Shown piece by piece: positions 58,286 through 64,000 of a stretch of DNA of 64,000 nucleotides. The stretch's first letter is position 1. Every line of letters starts with the position of its first letter. This DNA comes from Tragulus kanchil (lineage: Eukaryota > Chordata > Mammalia > Artiodactyla > Tragulidae), in assembly GCA_022376925.1 (NCBI GenBank), contig JAIOJX010000002.1, positions 38,030,501-38,094,500 of the forward strand. Reading direction: 5' to 3'. The notes under the pieces are model-generated. The model did no database searches. It was not told the DNA's origin and saw only the letters and a program-made list of their open reading frames with translations. The position numbers and the translations under genes are program-made.

Positions 58286-58917
58286 ATTATATATCAGACA
58301 TGCAAAATGAGCCACTATTTCTTAATACAAATAATACCATTATGTGTGTTTTTTACACTAGATATTATTCTTACTGTATCTAAACTATTCTTTCATTCCA
58401 AGGTTGAATCTTCACTCTCGTACAATTTTCTGTGATGTGTCTGTGCCTTTTACCATTTTGAGTTGTGGATTATTATTTACTCAGATTTTCAAGGCATTTT
58501 TATATCTTCTGCCTCTAATTACATCATAATCCCTTAAAGGGCTTGAGAAAACCTGCTATTTCTCTGATTCCCCTTTAACTTAAATTGAATGCCTTCATCA
58601 GAGTAGGTGCTCAAAACATAACCTGACCGGATAACAACGGACAATTGACAACATCACCTTAAACGTAAAGTTTAAGATGCCTCAGTAGAGGCTAAGAAGT
58701 CTGGAGGAATTCCATAAATTCTCTTGTTTTTCATCTCCTTCCTCTCTCTACCTATTTACCCCCCAGTTTCACCAAATTTATTTTGACATTAGATAAGCCT
58801 GACATTTTCTAGCTGATTCTCTGGCTATCTTTCCAGGAGCTGACAGGAGAGTCTGGTCCTAAAGATCACTAGAGTAAAAGTTCCCACTGTAAGTTCAGCT
58901 CTAGGATCTAAACACCA

Positions 58918-60215
58918 CTGTCCTCAGAAATGTCTAGCTTCATCTTCTCCTCTGTGTTTAAAGCCACTTATAACTTTAACACACAGGAGAAGCCCAAGAG
59001 TATTGTTTAAACCTATTTTAGGAGCTCAAATTGTTTAAACTAGCTGAAATGATTTAATAGGCTTTCTCATTCCTTCATATAACTACCACTGTAAAGTCTT
59101 CATCTCTAATTAAGAAACATGACCAATTTGTTAGAACACACTGGATTTTTCACTAAAACTGCAATTCATTTAGTATCAGGAAATTTAAAATCATCAAGAC
59201 CTATGGATGTGAATTATTCCAATTATTATTAAACAGCAAACTTTTAATGTGTTCAGTTCAGGTCAGTTCAGACTCTTCTTAGAAGCATGAATTTTATATT
59301 ACACATATTACCCCACATACTACCACTTGCTCAAAGCTCTCATACACATAAGACTTTGCTCTTGTGAGAAAGAAAAGCAAAACATAAGGTCTTTATTTTA
59401 AAGGCACGTGTTCAGAGAACCTTAGACCAGTAGTTAAGCAGAGGTATTCTCGATGAGTAAGTCATTCATCTCCAAGCTGTAAGGGAGGGGCCAGTGAATA
59501 CTTAGAAATTTTAGGAACAATCTAAAAGGAAGGAAGAGATATCGTTCACTCCCAAACCAATTCCCTACTCACCCCAGGCATATCAAATAATACGCCCCAA
59601 TTCTAAAATAAATGTGTGATTATAAAGTACAGGCAATTGCAGAAAAGGCAAGCTCTTGAATATGCTGAGAGAAAATCTAGGCAAAAAAGTAAAAGATTTA
59701 TACCCAGTCTCTTTTCTGAGGAGGCTTCCTCATACTTAAGACAAGTGGGAATGAGCAGCCAACAGGAAGTGCATGAGTTGCCCCACCCAGCTGGCATGAA
59801 AAGGGTAACCCAGGGAGAGTGTGCCCAGATCCCTTCCCTGGCTCAACAAGCCCATTTCCTTTGCCTTGGCTAGAAGGCTGCAAAAGAGTCCCCAATCCAT
59901 CTAAAGCTAATGCTGTGGGTATGATGAGAGATTCATGGCAAACCTCAGCTGTGGCTTCCCTCCCCTATTCTTTGAAAACTCAGCTCTCTGGCTGACACAC
60001 TTGCCCTCAGCTTCCCCTCACCAGCTCACTCACATATGGCCACAGAAAGCCATGCTGTCCTTAGATGCCACTGCCTGTTCTCCATTGAAGGAAAACAGCT
60101 AATGTTACAGATAAAAACTGAAGCTGTTGGTCAGATAAAGTTTTTGGAGGATCTGCAAATTTCATTACTCTATTCATTATTCACAAAATACCGAGAAAAG
60201 ATTTACTGCATAGCT
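58918..60215. other. Unassigned single-copy sequence, 1.3 kb
   Basis: No gene is recognised. A short stretch at about 59250-59275 (gttcagttcaggtcagttca) resembles the tip of a BovA-type SINE but is too short to call. Confidence 0.5.
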
Positions 60216-60227
60216 ACTATGTACCAA

Positions 60228-60465
60228 CACTTTGGCCACCTGATACAAAGAGCTGACTCATTGGATCGGATGAGTCCTTGTTGCTGGGAAAGATTGACAG
60301 CAAGAGGAGAAGAGGGCGACAGAGGACAAGATGGCTGGACGGCATCACGGACTCAATGGACTTGAGTTTGAGTGAACTCAGAGACATAGTGAAGGACAGG
60401 GAAGCCAGGTATGCTGAAGTTCATGGGTCACAAAGAACTGGACATGACTTAACCACTGAACAACA
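60228..60465 (+). mobile_element. 5'-truncated BovB insertion with 12-base target-site duplication
   Basis: The last coding part and 3' end of BovB are present: 'ctttggccacctgatacaaa', 'gatggctggacggcatcacg', 'gacttaaccactgaacaaca'. The 12-mer actatgtaccaa at 60216-60227 and 60466-60477 is a perfect target-site duplication. An open frame at 60278-60535 reads the BovB C-terminus (RTRWLDGITDSMDLSLSELR) but is only a remnant. Confidence 0.95.
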
Positions 60466-60698
60466 ACTATGTACCAAGAATTTTAATCAAATACAGAGGG
60501 GTTGTAACATAGGGACTGCAGAGCATGAGATTTAGGTGTTTTTGAAATTGTGTATCATAATTGATTTGCGTAATCAATTTAGCACATTTTATCATGAAAA
60601 GAATATATTCTATCCCATATATATGTGTGCTCTATTCTATGCATTACACAAAGTGTGACCACTGTTTCATGAAATTTTTATTTCAAGTTTGCATGCAT

Positions 60699-60860
60699 GC
60701 ATGCATGCTAAGTTGCTTCAATCATATCTGACCCTTTGTAAAACCATGGACTGTAGCCCCCCAGGCTCCACTGTCCATGGGATTTACCAGGCAAGAATTC
60801 TGGAGTGGGTTGCCATTCCCTCTTCTAGGGGATCTGCCCAACCCAGGGATCACGCCCATG
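60699..60860 (-). mobile_element. Truncated Bov-tA-type SINE, antisense, with 18-base target-site duplication
   Basis: The antisense BovA body (gctaagttgcttcaatcata, ggcaagaattctggagtggg) lacks the tRNA head. The sequence tttcaagttt-g/a-catgcat at 60681-60698 and 60861-60878 flanks it with one change. GCAT repeats at 60691-60710 arise where the target site meets the SINE tail. Confidence 0.92.
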
Positions 60861-60875
60861 TTTCAAGTTTACATG

Positions 60876-60946
60876 CATATATATATAGATAGATACATGT
60901 AGATACACATAGAGAGAGAGACAGACACAGAGAGAGAGAGAGAGAT
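60876..60946. repeat. TA / GATA / GA microsatellite
   Basis: TATATATA, then GATA units, then GA and CAGA runs. Confidence 0.9.
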
Positions 60947-61588
60947 TAGATCTCTATCTGTAGTTATCATGGCTATCTGTACTGAATCACAATGTAAACT
61001 ATATTTCTTACTATGCACATTGTACAAAAAGAAAGAAAAAGAAACCATTCTAGATCCCTGCCACTAGGGTGTAAATCCCAGTTCCTTTACCTACGAGCTC
61101 TGTGCCTTCCAAGGTCTGCCCACCAGGGCCTGGTTTCTGAGACCTGCAGCTGAGAAGTCACCTGCAGAGCTCAATGTGGTGCATATTTGTCTGCTCTTGT
61201 AACAAAGGGTGCGAGGTGACTCCACAACGCTTCTCCATTTGGTATAAGAGCTTGCCAAGACAGAGTTACCGATATTATTACCTGACTTACAAATGAAGAA
61301 AGTACAGAGACGGAAACTCCTTCTAAGCTGGACAGCGGGCTGCTGACAAGCTGTGAGAAAGCAGAACCCAAGTCTGTGATGTCCCAGGACACCCCCTGTG
61401 TCTTGGCCACCATGAAGACGACCCTGCTGGAGGTTTGAACACTGAATGGAAAGATGAACGAATGGACCAATGTAGATAACATCGGTTTGACTGTCTTTCT
61501 CTGTGTTCCTTTTGGTCCTCTCATAGACTTGACTTAAAAACAGCATTTGCATGTGAGTGAGTGGAGATTTTAACATCTTCACCATCAC
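60947..61588. other. Unassigned sequence with an unconvincing 173-codon minus-strand frame
   Basis: The frame at 61091-61612 overlaps another minus-strand frame (61171-61524) and shows no recognised domain. A weak MIR-like stretch may lie at about 61265-61330. I make no gene call. Confidence 0.5.
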
Positions 61589-63883
61589 GAGGTGTGTGCT
61601 GGCGCTTGCCATCTATCTGAGCATTCACAAATAACTTCCCATAATTCCAGACATATCTTTGAATAAACACTAATTTTAAAAGAAGGCAAAGAAACATGCC
61701 TATCCTAATAGCCATCCGCCAAGCTAGAATTTGGGTGAGTTGATCTGAGCAGCTCAGATCATCAGTGCAGCTCTCATGTGGGAAAAAATTTCATGTATAA
61801 TAAATATCAATATATTTTAACAGTGTGGGGAAAAATATTTTTTTCCCTAATCAGTTGCTTTCAACAGCCTTTTATTTTCCTTTCAAGCTTAGTAATTGAA
61901 AAAATAAAAACCCTATTTTCTAAATTGATTTTAAGAGCAAAAAAAAATCTATCTGGGAAGAAAATTTTTTCAAAACAACTAAAAGGTTGAATTTTACAGT
62001 CTCAGGTCTCTACAGATACTGTGGACTTTCTTGCTTTGCAAGCAACTCATAACTGAAAAGGCTCCAACAATTTTAATGTCTGCCAGAATGTCAAAACATC
62101 TCTTATAAATAAATCTTCACTCCATTATTTGTCTTAAATATTCAGACAAAATTAAGCACAACCTAATTCCCCTCTGTCCATCTCTTAATTGACGGCAGCT
62201 GCCCGGTGAGCAAACACCATCCCTTATGTACCAAAATACCTCCTTTAAGACTTTGACAAACCTGGCGAGTTAACAAGCACATTCTCCGTGTCCGTGTACC
62301 CTGGAGTGTTCACGCATTACCCCAGCATCAACCGCATCAGCTGCTATAAGAATCAGTCACTCCGCTTAGTCACAGACCAGGGATTTCAGTGCATGGTTTC
62401 TATTTATGAACTGCTCTTTCACTCTCATCCCTTAAACCTACCACTGAACTGCACCCCACAGATAAAAAGCCTGGGTCCTCTAGAAGTGAATTCAGCAAAC
62501 TGGATGGGAGCTGCATATGTGGGTCATGGACAGGCTCCCGTCTTGCGCCTAGAAGCCTGTGCATCCTCTTGCTTCTGTTCAGGTAAAGCAGGTGGCCCCC
62601 AGGGTTCCACCAGGGAGACTAGTAAGCTGTGCCTGCACCCCAGCACTTCCCTTCCACCCGTTAAAAAACATCAGACTTCTCTGGTGGTGCTGTGGATAAG
62701 GACCCACCTGCCAATGCAGGGAACAGGGACCATCTATTTTTTTGAGGTGTGTGCTGGCGCTTGCCATCTATCTGAGCATTCACAAATAACTTCCCATAAT
62801 TCCAGACATATCTTTGAATAAACACTAATTTTAAAAGAAGGCAAAGAAACATGCCTATCCTAATAGCCATCCGCCAAGCTAGAATTTGGGTGAGTTGATC
62901 TGAGCAGCTCAGATCATCAGTGCAGCTCTCATGTGGGAAAAAATTTCATGTATAATAAATATCAATATATTTTAACAGTGTGGGGAAAAATATTTTTTTC
63001 CCTAATCAGTTGCTTTCAACAGCCTTTTATTTTCCTTTCAAGCTTAGTAATTGAAAAAATAAAAACCCTATTTTCTAAATTGATTTTAAGAGCAAAAAAA
63101 AATCTATCTGGGAAGAAAATTTTTTCAAAACAACTAAAAGGTTGAATTTTACAGTCTCAGGTCTCTACAGATACTGTGGACTTTCTTGCTTTGCAAGCAA
63201 CTCATAACTGAAAAGGCTCCAACAATTTTAATGTCTGCCAGAATGTCAAAACATCTCTTATAAATAAATCTTCACTCCATTATTTGTCTTAAATATTCAG
63301 ACAAAATTAAGCACAACCTAATTCCCCTCTGTCCATCTCTTAATTGACGGCAGCTGCCCGGTGAGCAAACACCATCCCTTATGTACCAAAATACCTCCTT
63401 TAAGACTTTGACAAACCTGGCGAGTTAACAAGCACATTCTCCGTGTCCGTGTACCCTGGAGTGTTCACGCATTACCCCAGCATCAACCGCATCAGCTGCT
63501 ATAAGAATCAGTCACTCCGCTTAGTCACAGACCAGGGATTTCAGTGCATGGTTTCTATTTATGAACTGCTCTTTCACTCTCATCCCTTAAACCCACCACT
63601 GAACTGCACCCCACAGATAAAAAGCCTGGGTCCTCTAGAAGTGAATTCAGCAAACTGGATGGGAGCTGCATATGTGGGTCATGGACAGGCTCCCGTCTTG
63701 CGCCTAGAAGCCTGTGCATCCTCTTGCTTCTGTTCAGGTAAAGCAGGTGGCCCCCAGGGTTCCACCAGGGAGACTAGTAAGCTGTGCCTGCACCCCAGCA
63801 CTTCCCTTCCACCCGTTAAAAAACATCAGACTTCTCTGGTGGTGCTGTGGATAAGGACCCACCTGCCAATGCAGGGAACAGGG
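61589..63883. repeat. Direct duplication D19, unit about 1.14 kb
   Basis: Copy 1 is 61589-62728 and copy 2 is 62744-63883, with 15 filler bases (62729-62743). I see one interior change (aaacctacc versus aaacccacc). Copy 1 stops inside a SINE that continues in copy 2. No gene is recognised in the unit. Confidence 0.97.
62674..62728 (+). mobile_element. Long CHR-type SINE cut at the D19 junction
   Basis: Only the head is present (gacttctctggtggtgctgt, gccaatgcagggaacaggg). It stops at the copy boundary. Confidence 0.88.
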
Positions 63884-64000
63884 TTCAATCCCTGATCTAG
63901 AAAGCTTCTACATGTCAGAGAGCAACTAAGCCCATGTGCCACAACTACTGAAGCCTGCGGGCCTCAAGCCAATGCTCTGCAACAAGAGAAGCCACTGCAA
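63829..64000 (+). mobile_element. Long CHR-type SINE, runs off the window
   Basis: The head is followed by 'ggttcaatccctgatctag', 'gagcaactaagcccatgtgc' and 'caacaagagaagccactgc'. The element continues past base 64000. Confidence 0.9.

Larger units (their letters stand above)
56677..58917. repeat. Direct duplication D18, unit about 1.12 kb, zero gap, overlapping D17
   Basis: Copy 1 is 56677-57798 and copy 2 is 57799-58917. The first about 61 bases also occur at 55581. Differences: 'taacttgacc' versus 'taacctgacc', a four-base loss at 'tttttattatatcttc', and a TCTC/TTCC change near 57620 versus 58739. Confidence 0.97.

Noticed and set aside
48399..58917. CRISPR-like or other repeat-spacer system
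   Set aside because: The repeats are kilobase-sized, contiguous and unrelated to each other, in a mammalian genome.
59250..59275. BovA-like tip (gttcag repeats)
   Set aside because: Only about 25 bases, too short to separate from chance.
61091..61612. 173-codon minus-strand frame
   Set aside because: Overlapped by another minus-strand frame and without any recognised motif.

Overview
The window is nuclear DNA of a ruminant, most likely a bovid. The evidence is the mobile-element fauna: 3' ends of the RTE-type LINE BovB, many Bov-tA-type SINEs, several families of tRNA-derived cetartiodactyl (CHR-type) SINEs and 3' ends of artiodactyl L1. MIR and MER5-type relics give an older mammalian background. 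No protein-coding gene, exon set, functional RNA gene or CRISPR array could be supported. No open frame exceeds about 208 codons, and the longest ones lie in L1 or SINE DNA or in duplicated non-coding DNA. The window reads as intergenic or intronic sequence.

The dominant structure is a series of 19 direct, head-to-tail duplications (D1-D19). All but one have units of about 1.0-1.2 kb. Copies are nearly identical and are separated by 0 to about 60 bases. They begin at about 6.1, 10.9, 13.3, 16.8, 19.5, 24.1, 26.1, 28.7, 32.5, 35.3, 39.9, 42.1, 45.8, 48.4, 50.2, 52.3, 54.5, 56.7 and 61.6 kb. By my count they add roughly 20 kb, about a third of the window. At 24.1-28.3 kb and 48.4-58.9 kb the duplications overlap one another, so short stretches occur three times. 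Insertions and deletions cluster near the copy ends, while interior differences are mostly single transitions or homopolymer and microsatellite lengths. I infer that most of these are assembly artefacts (overlapping contig ends or the two haplotypes laid in tandem). D12, whose ends both lie in SINEs, is the best candidate for a real recombination event.

Layout: 1-6.1 kb is single-copy sequence with an L1 end, a long BovB 3' fragment and three Bov-tA SINEs, followed by an unassigned GC-rich block. 6.1-22 kb has D1-D5 with CHR SINEs, two L1 ends, a MER5-like relic split by a SINE, and a MIR. 22-32.5 kb has a 1.4-kb unassigned stretch, D6-D8, long CHR SINEs and an antisense L1 whose interior has become a microsatellite. 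32.5-48 kb has D9-D13 with L1, BovB, CHR and Bov-tA elements. 48-59 kb is the continuous duplication chain D14-D18. 59-64 kb has a BovB insertion with clear target-site duplications, a truncated SINE, a microsatellite and D19, and ends inside a long CHR SINE.

There is no gene pathway to describe. The useful content is insertion history (several clean target-site duplications) and the duplication pattern. SINE subfamily names are by recall of family consensus and should be treated as class-level calls.
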